DNA of 64,000 nucleotides. Source: Chloroflexota bacterium. GTDB taxonomy: Bacteria > Chloroflexota > Limnocylindria > P2-11E. The number at the start of each line of letters is the position of its first letter. Within the stretch, counting starts at the first letter, position 1. Location of the stretch: NCBI GenBank assembly GCA_027310565.1, contig DAIDAP010000030.1:62001-126000 (forward strand), given 5' to 3'. The position numbers were made by a program, and so were the translations under genes. Under the pieces are notes generated by a model. The model was not told the origin of the DNA, did not search any database, and was given only the letters and a program-made list of their open reading frames with translations. Below, in pieces: positions 25,267 through 34,396 of this stretch.

Positions 25267-27792
25267 ATGCCGCGTCGCCGAAACTCAGTGGCCGCCCCCG
25301 AACAGAAAGCGGTCGAGCAATACGAACACCGCGAGAAGAGACGAGCGAACAACCCGCCAGTAGGGCTCGTGACCCCCGAGAGCGACCGCGACGAGCCGAG
25401 GAAGCCCTACGCCTATGACCCCCATTTGGATCCCCGCCTGGACTGGGCGGGAAAGGCTGAGCGAGCCTCGTTCGACGTTCCGACCGTCTCACTCCACGTC
25501 CATGAGCGCATCGACCCGAGGACGATCCTCGACGCTGTCCGAAGCAAGGAGACAGGCCCGATCCAGGCCTCGCTCTTCGATCTGCCTGCGGAGAATCCGC
25601 CGCTGCGCGAGGCCCTCGACTTCTACAAGCATCCGCATGGGTGGTCGAACCGGCTGATTGCCGGCGACTCGCTTCTCGTCATGAACTCACTCCTGGAGAA
25701 GGAAGAGCTGGCGGAGCAGGTACAGACCATTTACATCGACCCACCCTACGGCGTGCGGTATGGCTCGAACTTCCAGCCCTTTGTTAGCCAGCGTGACGTT
25801 CACGATGGGCGCGACAGCGACCTAACGCGCGAGCCGGAGACCATTCGTGCGTTCCGCGACACGTGGGAGCTTGGTTTGCATTCGTATCTCTCGTATCTAC
25901 GCGACCGGCTGCTGTTGTCGCGGCAGCTGCTTCACGCCAGCGGTTCGGTATTCGTCCAGATCGGGGTCGACAACCTCCACCACGTTCGGGAGCTGATGGA
26001 CGAGGTATTCGGGTCCCTGAATAGCTGTGGAGTGATCGTTCTTCAGAAGACCAGCGGCCAGACGTCAGAGCTGCTTCCCTCGGTCGCCGACTACTTGCTG
26101 TGGTACGCGAAAGACCGCAAGCAGGTGAAGTACCGACAGCTCTATCTCGAAAAGGAGCTCGGAGTCGCGGGATCGGCGAACTATGACTTCGTTCTCCTCG
26201 CTGACGGCACGTCGCGTCGACTGACACGCGAAGAGAAGGAAGACACCGCGACTCTTCCAAGTGGATCTCGCGTGTTCCGGCGTGGCGACCTCACATCTCA
26301 GGGCTTCCGACAGAAGACGACGGTTCCCTACACGTTCCAGGGGAAGACTTATCACCCGGGCGCCAGTGCCAACTGGAAGACGACTGTGGCCGGACTCGAT
26401 CGTCTGGCAGAGCTCGGACGAATCGACATCGAAGGTAACCGCATCGCTTATCGGCGCTTCTTCGAAGACTTTCCTGTCTATCCATTGACCAACGTGTGGA
26501 CTGATACGGGCACGGGCGGATTCCAGGACCCGAAGATCTTCGTGGTCCAGACTGCGACGAAGATCGTCGCACGCTGCATCTTGATGACTACTGATCCCGG
26601 CGATCTCGTGCTCGATCCCACGTGCGGATCGGGGACTACGGCATACGTCGCGGAGCAGTTTGGTCGTCGATGGATCACCTGTGACACCTCGCGCGTCGCG
26701 ATCACTCTCGCGAAGCAACGCTTGATGACGGCCGCTTTCTACTACTACCAGCTCCAGCGGCTCGATGAAGGTGTGGCGAGCGGCTTTCGGTACAAGACCG
26801 TGCCTCACATCACGCTCGGGGGGCTTGCCAATCGGGAGCCACCGGGCGAGGAGGTGCTCTACGACCAGCCGCTCGTCGACAAGTCCAAGCTGCGCGTCGC
26901 CGGTCCGTTCACGGTGGAGGCCGTGCCCGCGCCTGTGGTGCGGCCTGTCGACGACCTCCCCGAAGCGCCGCCGGACGATGCGTCTGTGGCGCGGAGCGGC
27001 CAGACGCTCCGGCAGGCGGAGTGGCGCGCGCACCTGCTGCGCGCCGGGATCAGAGGACGAGCAGGGGCGATGGTCGAGTTCTCGCGCATCGAGCCGCAAG
27101 GCGGCACCCGTTATCTGAACGCTGTCGGTGAGACGAAGGAGGCGAAGCCGCAGGCCGTCGCGATCTCCTTCGGACCCGAGCACGCTCCTCTCGAGCAGCG
27201 CCAGGTGGAGCTCGCGTGGGAGGAGGCGCGCGGTCTGAGTCCGAGGCCGGACGTCCTCGTGTTCGCCGCGTTCCAGTTCGACCCCGAGGCTGCGAAGGAT
27301 ATCGACGAGCTCGATCCGAAGAGGACGGGGATGACCTTCTTGCGCGTGCAGATGGATCCGGACCTGCTTGTCGACGACCTGCGCAAGAAGAGCGCGGCCG
27401 ATCACAGCTTCTGGCTCATCGGTCAGCCGGACGTCCAACTGCGGCGGGAGAACGGCAAGTTCACGGTCGAGGTCGCTGGCTTCGACTACTACGACCCGCG
27501 GTCGGGAGCCATCGACTCCGGCGACACCTCGAAGATCGCCATGTGGTTGCTCGACACTGACTACGACGGTCGCAGCCTGCTGCCGCGTCAGGTGTTCTTC
27601 CCGATGGCCGGCGAGAAGGACGGCTGGTCCAAGCTCGCAAAGGATCTCAAGGCTGCTGTCGATGAGACCCTCCTCGAGGCCTATCGCGGCACCACCTCGC
27701 TTCCGTTCGAGGCCGGGGGGCACAAGCGCGCTGCCGTGAAGATCGTTGACGATCGCGGCATCGAGAGTCTCAAGCTGTTGGAGCTCGCGTAG
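25267..27792 (+). CDS. Type III-like DNA methyltransferase (Mod)
   Basis: 841 residues; ATG with GGAGGGA upstream. The central methylase has IYIDPPYGVRYG (motif IV, about 156-167) before LDPTCGSGTTAYVAEQFG (motif I, about 450-467), the beta-class order of type III Mod adenine methylases. The region between holds SYLRDRLLLSRQLLHASGSV. The C-terminal 300 residues (VEVAGFDYYDPRSGAIDSGD, DTDYDGRSLLPRQVFFPMAG) probably give target recognition and contact with the nuclease. One-base overlap with the nuclease gene (TAGTG). Codon use is clearly less extreme in G/C than in the phage structural genes, suggesting recent cargo. Confidence 0.85.
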   Translation: MPRRRNSVAAPEQKAVEQYEHREKRRANNPPVGLVTPESDRDEPRKPYAYDPHLDPRLDWAGKAERASFDVPTVSLHVHERIDPRTILDAVRSKETGPIQASLFDLPAENPPLREALDFYKHPHGWSNRLIAGDSLLVMNSLLEKEELAEQVQTIYIDPPYGVRYGSNFQPFVSQRDVHDGRDSDLTREPETIRAFRDTWELGLHSYLSYLRDRLLLSRQLLHASGSVFVQIGVDNLHHVRELMDEVFGSLNSCGVIVLQKTSGQTSELLPSVADYLLWYAKDRKQVKYRQLYLEKELGVAGSANYDFVLLADGTSRRLTREEKEDTATLPSGSRVFRRGDLTSQGFRQKTTVPYTFQGKTYHPGASANWKTTVAGLDRLAELGRIDIEGNRIAYRRFFEDFPVYPLTNVWTDTGTGGFQDPKIFVVQTATKIVARCILMTTDPGDLVLDPTCGSGTTAYVAEQFGRRWITCDTSRVAITLAKQRLMTAAFYYYQLQRLDEGVASGFRYKTVPHITLGGLANREPPGEEVLYDQPLVDKSKLRVAGPFTVEAVPAPVVRPVDDLPEAPPDDASVARSGQTLRQAEWRAHLLRAGIRGRAGAMVEFSRIEPQGGTRYLNAVGETKEAKPQAVAISFGPEHAPLEQRQVELAWEEARGLSPRPDVLVFAAFQFDPEAAKDIDELDPKRTGMTFLRVQMDPDLLVDDLRKKSAADHSFWLIGQPDVQLRRENGKFTVEVAGFDYYDPRSGAIDSGDTSKIAMWLLDTDYDGRSLLPRQVFFPMAGEKDGWSKLAKDLKAAVDETLLEAYRGTTSLPFEAGGHKRAAVKIVDDRGIESLKLLELA

Positions 27793-30620
27793 TGGCCACC
27801 GCGACGATCGACCAACTCATCATCAACTCCCCGTACGAGGAGCCGCGCGAGCACTGGGCCTACGATCCCGCGCTTCGGGTGTTCGAGCGGACGGCGGGCC
27901 GTCGACCGGCCGGGTTTGTCCGCGCCTCGACCTCCTCGAAGTCCTTCGACGACCCCGGGATCTTCACGCCCCTCGATCTCCCGAACCAGATTCGTCCGCG
28001 AGTGAAGGCCTGGCGCGAGGCTGGCTATCCCAACGCGACGGGCATCACCAAGCGGCTCCTCCAGCACTGGTACGACCCCGAGCAGCGCGGCGACCGGCGC
28101 TTCTTCTTCTGTCAACTCGAGGCCATCGAGACGCTCATCTGGCTTGCCGAGGCTTCTGCCGCGGATCGTCAGGGCATCGAGGTTCCGAGCGATGGCGGTG
28201 AGTTCCTGCGGCTCTGTGCGAAGATGGCCACCGGCTCAGGCAAGACGATCGTCATGGCGATGGTCATCGCCTGGCAGATCCTGAACAAGGTCTCGTACCC
28301 GCAAGGCAAGCGCTTCTCGAAGGCCATCCTCGTCGTCGCGCCCGGGCTGACAGTGCGTAAGCGGCTCGAGGTGCTGCTGCCGAGCCAGCCGGGGAACTAC
28401 TACGAGCTCTTCTCCATCATTCCGGCGGGTCTCGAGGACAAGCTGCGACAAGGCCGGGTACTCGTTCGCAACTGGCACGTGCTCGCGCCGCTCAACCCGG
28501 ACGACGGACCGAAGGTCGTCAAGAAGGGTGCTGAGAGCGACGAGGCCTTCAGCCAACGAGTGCTCGAGGACCTCGCCTCGTCGCATGGACTCCTAGTCAT
28601 CAACGATGAAGGGCACCACGCCTGGCGCGTGCCGCCAAAGACAAGCGCGCGCGAGGTCGGGAAAGACACGCTCGAGGAGGCGACCATCTGGGTTGGCGCG
28701 CTCGACCGGCTGCATCGGACGCGCGAGATCATCACGACCTACGACTTCTCGGCGACACCGTTCGCTCCCACCGGGAAGGCGAGCGGCGAAGCGACGCTGT
28801 TCGGCTGGGTCGTTAGTGACTTCGGCCTGAACGATGCGATCGAGTCGGGCTTGGTGAAGACACCGCGAGTGGTGGTGCGCGACGACGGCAAGCTCAGCTC
28901 CGACTACAAGTCGCGCCTGTACCACATCTACAACGACCCCGAGGTCAAGGCGGATCTCAGCCGACCCGCGAAGGCGCAGGAGCCCCTACCCGACCTCGTC
29001 CGGAACGCCTACGCCCTCCTAGGGAAGGACTGGATCGAGACGAAGAAGGCGTGGGAGGAGTGGGGGCAGCCGACGCCGCCGGTGATGATCACGGTCGCCA
29101 ACCGGACCGAGACGGCGGCACGCGTCTACAACGCGTTCATGATCGGCAAGATCCCCGGCATCGACGACCTGAAGGATCCCACGCGCACCCTGCACATCGA
29201 CTCGAAGGTCCTCGAGGAGGCGGAAGCGCGCGACGAGATCGTCGAGGCGCTGCCGGTCGTGGTGGCTGACGATGAGTCGAACGGAGATGCCGAGGCCGAG
29301 ACCCCGGCGAAGCCAAAGTCAAAGAAGGACCAGGCCGAGTTCCTTCGCCTCATGGTGAATACGGTCGGGCAGCCAGGCCAGCCAGGCGCGAGCGTGCAGT
29401 CCGTGATCTCCGTGGGGATGCTCACCGAGGGATGGGACGCGAAGACGGTCACGCACATCATGGGTCTGCGCGCGTTCGACTCGCAGCTCCTCTGTGAGCA
29501 GGTCGTGGGTCGTGGTCTGCGCCGCACCTCATATGAGGTGAACCCCGAGACAGGCTTCTTCGATCCCGAATATGTCAACATCTTTGGCGTCCCGTTCACG
29601 TTCCTCCCGCATGAGGGCGGTACGACGGTGCGCAAACCGAGTGCGCCGCCCGTTCCGGTGTTCCCCGACCCGACTAAGGCGGCGTTCGCTATTAGCTGGC
29701 CCAACGTGGTGCGGATCGACCGCGAGTACCGTCCGCGCCTGGTGCTCGATCTCGCGAAGGTGAAGCCGCTCATCCTGAACGCGAGCGACATCGCTATGAA
29801 GGCGCTGGTGGCGCCCGTGCTCGCTGGAAAGGCCGACTTCAGTCGACTGTCCCCGATCGACCTGCAGGAGCTCGCGCGGCAGTTCCGTCTCCAGCGGATC
29901 ATCTTCGAGACGGCGCGCGATGTGTACGACCAGCTCAAGCCGACCTGGAAGGGCACACGCGAGAGCCTTCTGCCGCAGGTCATCGGTCTGGTCGAGGGAT
30001 TCCTGGGCAGCGACCGACTGCAGATCCAACCGGCCGTCTATGCGCAGGATGAGCTGCGCCGTCGGCTGATCATCACGCTGAACATGAACAAGGTCGTTCA
30101 GCACGTCTTTGAAGCCATCCACTTCGAAAACACCGAAGCGCTCGTCCCCGTCTTCGACACCGAGCGCCCGATCCGCGGCACCGGCGATATGGGGACCTGG
30201 TACACGAAGAAGCCGCGCGAGCGCACCCAACGGTCGCACGTCAACGTGTGCGTCTTCGACAGCAGCTGGGAGGCGACCGAGGCAATGCACCTCGACATCA
30301 ATCCGGTGGTCAGCGCCTGGGTGAAGAACGACCATCTCGGGTTCGAGATCACGTACGTGTTCAACGGCGTGGTGAAGAAGTACCGTCCCGACTTCCTGAT
30401 CCGGCTCACGAATGGCGTGACCCTGGTACTCGAAGTGAAGGGGCAGGACACGCAGGACAACCGGACGAAGCGCCAGTTCCTGGATGAGTGGGTCCGCGCG
30501 ATCAACGCGCACGGAGGCTTCAGCACCTGGGCGTGGGACGTGTCGCTGTCGCAGGACGATCTGCCGGACGTTCTCGAACGCCACTGTCCCGCAGCGGCCA
30601 AGCAGATGCCGGTGGGTTGA
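27792..30620 (+). CDS. Type III-like restriction endonuclease/helicase (Res)
   Basis: 942 residues. SF2 helicase: LCAKMATGSGKTIVMAMVIA (Walker A, near 144), LVINDEGHHAW (motif II as D-E-G-H, near 270), TYDFSATPFAP (motif III, near 315), and SVGMLTEGWDAKTVTHIMGL with CEQVVGRGLRR (motifs V-VI, near 540-577). C-terminal nuclease: KYRPDFLIRLTNGVTLVLEV followed by KG, the PD-(D/E)xK pattern near 865-885. ATP-dependent cutting of unmodified DNA with the Mod protein is expected. Alone it would be toxic, which fits the overlap with mod. Probably protects the lysogen against other phages. Confidence 0.82.
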   Translation: MATATIDQLIINSPYEEPREHWAYDPALRVFERTAGRRPAGFVRASTSSKSFDDPGIFTPLDLPNQIRPRVKAWREAGYPNATGITKRLLQHWYDPEQRGDRRFFFCQLEAIETLIWLAEASAADRQGIEVPSDGGEFLRLCAKMATGSGKTIVMAMVIAWQILNKVSYPQGKRFSKAILVVAPGLTVRKRLEVLLPSQPGNYYELFSIIPAGLEDKLRQGRVLVRNWHVLAPLNPDDGPKVVKKGAESDEAFSQRVLEDLASSHGLLVINDEGHHAWRVPPKTSAREVGKDTLEEATIWVGALDRLHRTREIITTYDFSATPFAPTGKASGEATLFGWVVSDFGLNDAIESGLVKTPRVVVRDDGKLSSDYKSRLYHIYNDPEVKADLSRPAKAQEPLPDLVRNAYALLGKDWIETKKAWEEWGQPTPPVMITVANRTETAARVYNAFMIGKIPGIDDLKDPTRTLHIDSKVLEEAEARDEIVEALPVVVADDESNGDAEAETPAKPKSKKDQAEFLRLMVNTVGQPGQPGASVQSVISVGMLTEGWDAKTVTHIMGLRAFDSQLLCEQVVGRGLRRTSYEVNPETGFFDPEYVNIFGVPFTFLPHEGGTTVRKPSAPPVPVFPDPTKAAFAISWPNVVRIDREYRPRLVLDLAKVKPLILNASDIAMKALVAPVLAGKADFSRLSPIDLQELARQFRLQRIIFETARDVYDQLKPTWKGTRESLLPQVIGLVEGFLGSDRLQIQPAVYAQDELRRRLIITLNMNKVVQHVFEAIHFENTEALVPVFDTERPIRGTGDMGTWYTKKPRERTQRSHVNVCVFDSSWEATEAMHLDINPVVSAWVKNDHLGFEITYVFNGVVKKYRPDFLIRLTNGVTLVLEVKGQDTQDNRTKRQFLDEWVRAINAHGGFSTWAWDVSLSQDDLPDVLERHCPAAAKQMPVG

Positions 30621-30834
30621 GCGAGGCGTCCGTGCCGGGCGTCGACGCGAGTCGGCCCGCAACTGCTCGCACGGCTTCGGACCGCGTTGCCGCTGTCACG
30701 ACGAGAGGCGCGGTGCTACACGGTGAGAAGAGGCGTGGCTGGTCCGGCGACGCGTGAATCTGCGGGCCCTCAATCTCACGGCACACGCCGCAGGTGTGCG
30801 TCGCCCATACGTACCAGGTCGTGACCTTCTCCAT
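30520..30834 (-). CDS. Possible small Cys-containing protein
   Basis: 104 codons open; the first 45 (MEKVTTWYVWATHTCGVCRE, then IEGPQIHASPDQPRLFSPC) look protein-like, with a CxxC pair and a third Cys. The remainder is low-complexity and overlaps the nuclease 3' end by 100 bases on the other strand. No clear ribosome-binding site. The gap between 30620 and 30870 holds nothing else that I can see. Confidence 0.25.
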   Translation of the reverse strand: MEKVTTWYVWATHTCGVCREIEGPQIHASPDQPRLFSPCSTAPLVVTAATRSEAVRAVAGRLASTPGTDASLNPPASAWPLRDSGVRERPADRPATATRPTPRC

Positions 30835-30869
30835 GTACGAAGGAACGGTCGAGGCTTGATCGCTGCGGG

Positions 30870-31622
30870 ATGACAGCGCGACCGGAGTTCGCGATCTGGC
30901 GGCCGCCCGACACAGCCACGCTGACCCTCGATGTGGCGCCTCGCTTGGAGAGCTGGGACGCGAAGGCGGCTCGGTCCCAAGTAGCGCTCGGGCAGTATCT
31001 CGATCACGTCACCGAGCTCACGCGCGGCCAGATGGCCGAGGCGGGAACCGCCGCGCTGTCGCTCGAGCTCGCCGTATCCCTGCCGGGGACGGCCCATCTG
31101 CTTCAGGGCCGCTACGACCTCGACAACTTCCTCTCCCCGATCGTCCGGCGTCTGGGGAGCCGCATGTTTGCGTCCGCGCATGCATCGAAGAGGCGTGGCG
31201 CTGCCTCGACGGTCCGCATCGGCCCAGCCGTCGTGGCAGAACCTCCGGACCCTGCCGTGTGGTCGTTCGCGACCGCCGAGACGACCGTCTCGACGGCGAC
31301 CGCCGCATGGAAGCGACAGATCGCGGAGCAGAGCGCGCCGGGCGTCGGCCTCGCGCCCGACGGTCCACTCGAGCTGCAGATCGCTCTCGCGGTCTCAGAA
31401 CGGCGCAACTGGGCATGGCTGTGGAAGCCTGCGATCGATGCTCTCGGCGCGATCGTCGGCGCGGAGAATCCCGCGCGGCCATTCCAGACGCGCGACGACC
31501 GGATCGTGCGCCTCGCGCTTCACCGAACCGTCGACGACACGCTCGGCGACCGCGTGCGCACCGGTGTCTGGTGGCGCTCGGCCGAGGAGCCCACTGCGCC
31601 GCCGAAACTTACGGGCGCGTGA
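30870..31622 (+). CDS. Hypothetical protein with RusA-like motifs
   Basis: 250 residues. The first half has RYDLDNFLSPIVRRLG (about 81-96); the second has WAWLWKPAIDALGAIVG (181-197) then QTRDDRIVRLALHR (206-219). In RusA Holliday-junction resolvases the order is D-x-D-N...K..(L/I)-D-(A/G)-L...D-D-x-x-(I/V). Here the elements are split between two halves, as if a duplicated or rearranged RusA fold. Inference only. It lies between the restriction pair and the small regulatory genes, and its end overlaps a minus-strand small gene by 14 bases. Confidence 0.5.
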   Translation: MTARPEFAIWRPPDTATLTLDVAPRLESWDAKAARSQVALGQYLDHVTELTRGQMAEAGTAALSLELAVSLPGTAHLLQGRYDLDNFLSPIVRRLGSRMFASAHASKRRGAASTVRIGPAVVAEPPDPAVWSFATAETTVSTATAAWKRQIAEQSAPGVGLAPDGPLELQIALAVSERRNWAWLWKPAIDALGAIVGAENPARPFQTRDDRIVRLALHRTVDDTLGDRVRTGVWWRSAEEPTAPPKLTGA

Positions 31623-31770
31623 GTTCCGGGCCGACCGCCGCGACCGCGCACAGAATTACGCCCAGCGTGTGAAAGTCCTTCCAATTCCGGCTGGTCGCCC
31701 CGTGGATTGCGACGAGGGCGAGTGCCGTCATCCCAGCGAGCTGCACGTACCTCCAGTCCTTGCTGCTCAT
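31609..31770 (-). CDS. Small two-span membrane protein
   Basis: 53 residues: MSSKDWRYVQLAGMTALALV, then HTLGVILCAVAAVGPELTRP. Two short hydrophobic segments. The start has a near-perfect ribosome-binding site, GAGGAGGTGATGAG directly before the ATG. Lies 14 bases downstream of the gene at 31785-32309 on the same strand, so the two probably form an operon. Too short for most gene lists. Function unknown. Confidence 0.6.
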   Translation of the reverse strand: MSSKDWRYVQLAGMTALALVAIHGATSRNWKDFHTLGVILCAVAAVGPELTRP

Positions 31771-31784
31771 CTCATCACCTCCTC

Positions 31785-32309
31785 TCAGCTCGCGCTCTTG
31801 GACCCGAGATAGGCGGCGCCGAGCACGATGCCGAGAGCGCCGAGCAGTAGGAGGAGTTCGGTCTGATCGAGACCCTTCGTCTGTGGGCCGACGAGCACCG
31901 ACGTCAGACCGCGCTTGCAGTTCGGGCAGTGCCCGGTGACGAGCACATCGAATCCGGTCACGGGCTTACCGCAGTGCGGACAGGGTCCAAGGGTCTGTCC
32001 CGCTCGCTGCGCTAGCGTCTGCAAACTGCGCTCGCGCTCCTGAAGCGAAGACAGAGTGACATTCACCTCGGCCAGATCCACGCGTGCCGCGGCGAGCTGA
32101 CGATCCTGTTCAACGATCCGCTCGCGGAGCTCATCGACCGACGCGGCGTTGGAAACTGCCTCGAGCCCGCGCTCGAGCAGGTCGACGACGGCCGCGGTGA
32201 GCGTCATGCCACGGTCGCCTGCATACGACTCGACCTGTGCCTTCAGGCCGCTCGCGATTCGCGCGTACACGACGGAGGTCGAAGTGTCAGTAATCACTAT
32301 CGATAACAT
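31785..32309 (-). CDS. RHH-like / coiled-coil / zinc-ribbon membrane protein
   Basis: 174 residues from the ATG at 32309. Residues about 13-50 (VYARIASGLKAQVESYAGDR, GMTLTAAVVDLLERGLEA) look like a ribbon-helix-helix DNA-binding strand and helices. A coiled coil follows (VDELRERIVEQDRQLAAARV, SLQERERSLQTLAQRAG), then a four-Cys zinc ribbon (CPHCGKPV....HCPNCKRG) and a C-terminal transmembrane segment (TELLLLLGALGIVLGAAYLG). A DNA-binding fold tied to the membrane is unusual. With the 53-residue membrane protein it makes a two-gene unit divergent from 32423. Confidence 0.55.
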   Translation of the reverse strand: MLSIVITDTSTSVVYARIASGLKAQVESYAGDRGMTLTAAVVDLLERGLEAVSNAASVDELRERIVEQDRQLAAARVDLAEVNVTLSSLQERERSLQTLAQRAGQTLGPCPHCGKPVTGFDVLVTGHCPNCKRGLTSVLVGPQTKGLDQTELLLLLGALGIVLGAAYLGSKSAS

Positions 32310-32422
32310 AGCGTATCGCAAGGCCACGTCGCGAAGGCGTTCCCCTGTCCCAAACGGAGGACCGCCCATCGTCAAGCGAAGGGCTGTTTGTGTTCGGCGG
32401 CAGAACCTGCTAACAAAGTGTC

Positions 32423-33040
32423 ATGAGAAAGCCGCCGACATACGAAGAGGTCTCGGAGGAGATCGGGGCCATCTATCCAGTCCTCTACCGCGCGTTCGAG
32501 GCAGCGACGGCCAAGGCGAAAGACTACTTCGTCAGGCAGGGGCGACCCATCGACTGGCAGCTGTACCCGGATCTCGTCCGATACGAGGCGAAGGTGCTCC
32601 TCGTCGAGGCCGGACACGACGCCCAATACGAGATGGAGGAGCTCTCGCGGAACGGGCTCATGGCGGTGTTCTCTGGGTACCCGACGCGGATCCGCAAGGC
32701 GGACAACGGAACGGTCCCGCTGCCGGGGAACTCCCAGCCCTACATGCTCCACCTGAATCAGCAAGCGTGGCTTTCACTCTTCGGCGAGCGCAAGTGGAAC
32801 CTGATGGCGCTTTGGGACACCACTCCGCTCGGTCTCCTTGGTTCCATAAGGCTTGCGCTGACCGCGTCGGCGACGAAGGCGAGCGTGGAGAACTACTGGA
32901 TTGAGACGATCCCGCACCCGGCCGCTGCTCAGCAGCCTCCGACTACGCCGGGTGACGGACAGACTGAGATCGAACGCGAAGACATTGATATCGGCCCTGC
33001 CGCGTCCGAAGAGGATGAGCGGGCGGACGAAGGCAAATGA
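32423..33040 (+). CDS. Hypothetical protein upstream of the XRE-ImmA gene
   Basis: 205 residues. TYEEVSEEIGAIYPVLYRAF, KDYFVRQGRPIDWQLYPDLV, ARKWNLMALWDTTPLGLLGS-like blocks, then an acidic disordered tail (TEIEREDIDIGPAASEEDER). Start overlaps nothing but the stop overlaps the next ATG (ATGA at 33037), so it is coupled to the XRE-ImmA gene. Such partners are often the sensor or target of ImmA-type proteases. I do not recognise the fold. Confidence 0.5.
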   Translation: MRKPPTYEEVSEEIGAIYPVLYRAFEAATAKAKDYFVRQGRPIDWQLYPDLVRYEAKVLLVEAGHDAQYEMEELSRNGLMAVFSGYPTRIRKADNGTVPLPGNSQPYMLHLNQQAWLSLFGERKWNLMALWDTTPLGLLGSIRLALTASATKASVENYWIETIPHPAAAQQPPTTPGDGQTEIEREDIDIGPAASEEDERADEGK

Positions 33041-34173
33041 TTTGGGGAGATCGGGTTCGGTTGGTCCGCGAGCTTCGCGGACTCACGCAGGGTGATCTAG
33101 CCGAGCAGATCGGCATCAGCCGCGTGACGGTCGCCCACATCGAGACCGGACGCGCGCAGCCGTCGGACGCGGTCGTTGAGACGTTGGCGCTGCGGACGGG
33201 ATTCCCGCCTGCATTCTTCCGACAGGGACCGGTGCCGCCGCTCCCGCTGGGGTCGCTCCTCTTCCGCGCGAGACGCGCAACGACCAAGTGGGAGTTCGCG
33301 CAGGCGCAGCGATACGGCGAGCTCGTGTACGAGTGCGCTGAGACTCTTGCCCGGCGCCTCTCGCACACTCCAGCGATTCGGCTCCCGCGATTTGCGCACG
33401 ATCCCGCGGGCCGCCTTACTCCTGCCTCCTCTGCCCAGGTGACGCGCGCGGCGCTGGGTTTCTCACCGGTCGCGCCGATAGGGAACCTCGTGACCGCCGT
33501 GGAGAAGGCCGGCGTGTTCGTGCTGGCGCTGCCGACGAGCCTCGAGAAGCGCGACGCGTTCTCGACCTGGGTCCAGACGACGGAAGGTCTACTGCGTCCG
33601 CTGATCGCGCTCTCGACCGGTGTTCCGGGCGACCGGCTCCGGCTGAGTCTCGCGCACGAGCTGGGACATCTCGTCCTCCATCAGGAGATGACCGGCACGC
33701 TCGACGAGATCGAAGAGCAGGCGCAGCGCTTCGCGGTCGAACTCTTGATCCCGCGAGAGGCAATGGTGGTCGAGATCACCCAACCAGTGACCCTCACCAG
33801 CCTCGCCGAGCTCAAGCCTCGATGGGGCGTGTCAATCCAGGCGCTGATCATGGCGGCTCGCGACTACGACCTGGTGACCGATCGCCAGAAGCGGTATCTC
33901 TTCGAGCAGCTGGGCGCGATGGGTTGGCGCACGAATGAACCGATCGCAGTCACTCCCGAGAAGCCGCGGACGCTTCGCAGGATGGCGGAGATCGCGTTTG
34001 GTGAGACCGCGACCGCGGAGCGCCTCGCGGACGCGATGAACATCCCTGTGGCGCTGGCGCGAGAGATCCTCGATGCCCATGCGACCAAGTCGGAGATGCC
34101 CGCCATCGGCGGTCCCAAGCCGGACAACAGGAAGGTCGTGCACTTCACGCCACGTCCGCGCGCAGTTCCGTAG
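33037..34173 (+). CDS. XRE repressor fused to ImmA/IrrE-type metallopeptidase
   Basis: 378 residues. N-terminal Cro/C1 HTH (8-60: LVRELRGLTQGDLAEQIGIS, RVTVAHIETGRAQPS). Peptidase about 180-245 with the zinc motif LAHELGHLVLHQ (HExxH) and a third acidic ligand in EEQAQRFAVELLIP. Family members cleave or control a repressor (ImmA/ImmR, IrrE/DdrO), so this could be the SOS- or stress-responsive lysogeny switch of the prophage. C-terminal 100 residues are helical with a basic end (HFTPRPRAVP). Overlaps the preceding gene. Confidence 0.8.
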   Translation: MIWGDRVRLVRELRGLTQGDLAEQIGISRVTVAHIETGRAQPSDAVVETLALRTGFPPAFFRQGPVPPLPLGSLLFRARRATTKWEFAQAQRYGELVYECAETLARRLSHTPAIRLPRFAHDPAGRLTPASSAQVTRAALGFSPVAPIGNLVTAVEKAGVFVLALPTSLEKRDAFSTWVQTTEGLLRPLIALSTGVPGDRLRLSLAHELGHLVLHQEMTGTLDEIEEQAQRFAVELLIPREAMVVEITQPVTLTSLAELKPRWGVSIQALIMAARDYDLVTDRQKRYLFEQLGAMGWRTNEPIAVTPEKPRTLRRMAEIAFGETATAERLADAMNIPVALAREILDAHATKSEMPAIGGPKPDNRKVVHFTPRPRAVP

Positions 34174-34351
34174 CGGAGGTTCTGTCCAAGACCGAGGTTG
34201 CTAAGGCCACGGAGCAGACGAAATCGGGAGCGAGGTTTGGGGTCCGGATTCGCACGTACGGACGCACCCACGGTCCGCGGCGGATTCTGCAAAAAGGCGC
34301 CGGACCGGGTGTATCTTGCCGGCCCGGTGGAGACCCGGTTTGCAGTACTGC

Positions 34352-34396
34352 GTGGACAAGTTCGTGGATGAACATGTGGACGAATCCAGTGGTGGA
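34352..34396 (-). repeat. Array A: TCCAC boxes at 12-bp spacing
   Basis: GTGGA on the plus strand begins at 34352, 34364 and 34376, exactly 12 bp apart, with another at 34392. Read on the minus strand the boxes are TTCGTCCAC, TTCATCCAC and CTTGTCCAC, close to DnaA boxes (TTATCCACA; TTGTCCACA in high-GC genomes). Lies in the 379-bp space between 34173 and 34553, which holds no convincing gene. The same arrangement occurs at 43884 and 52643. Confidence 0.55.
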
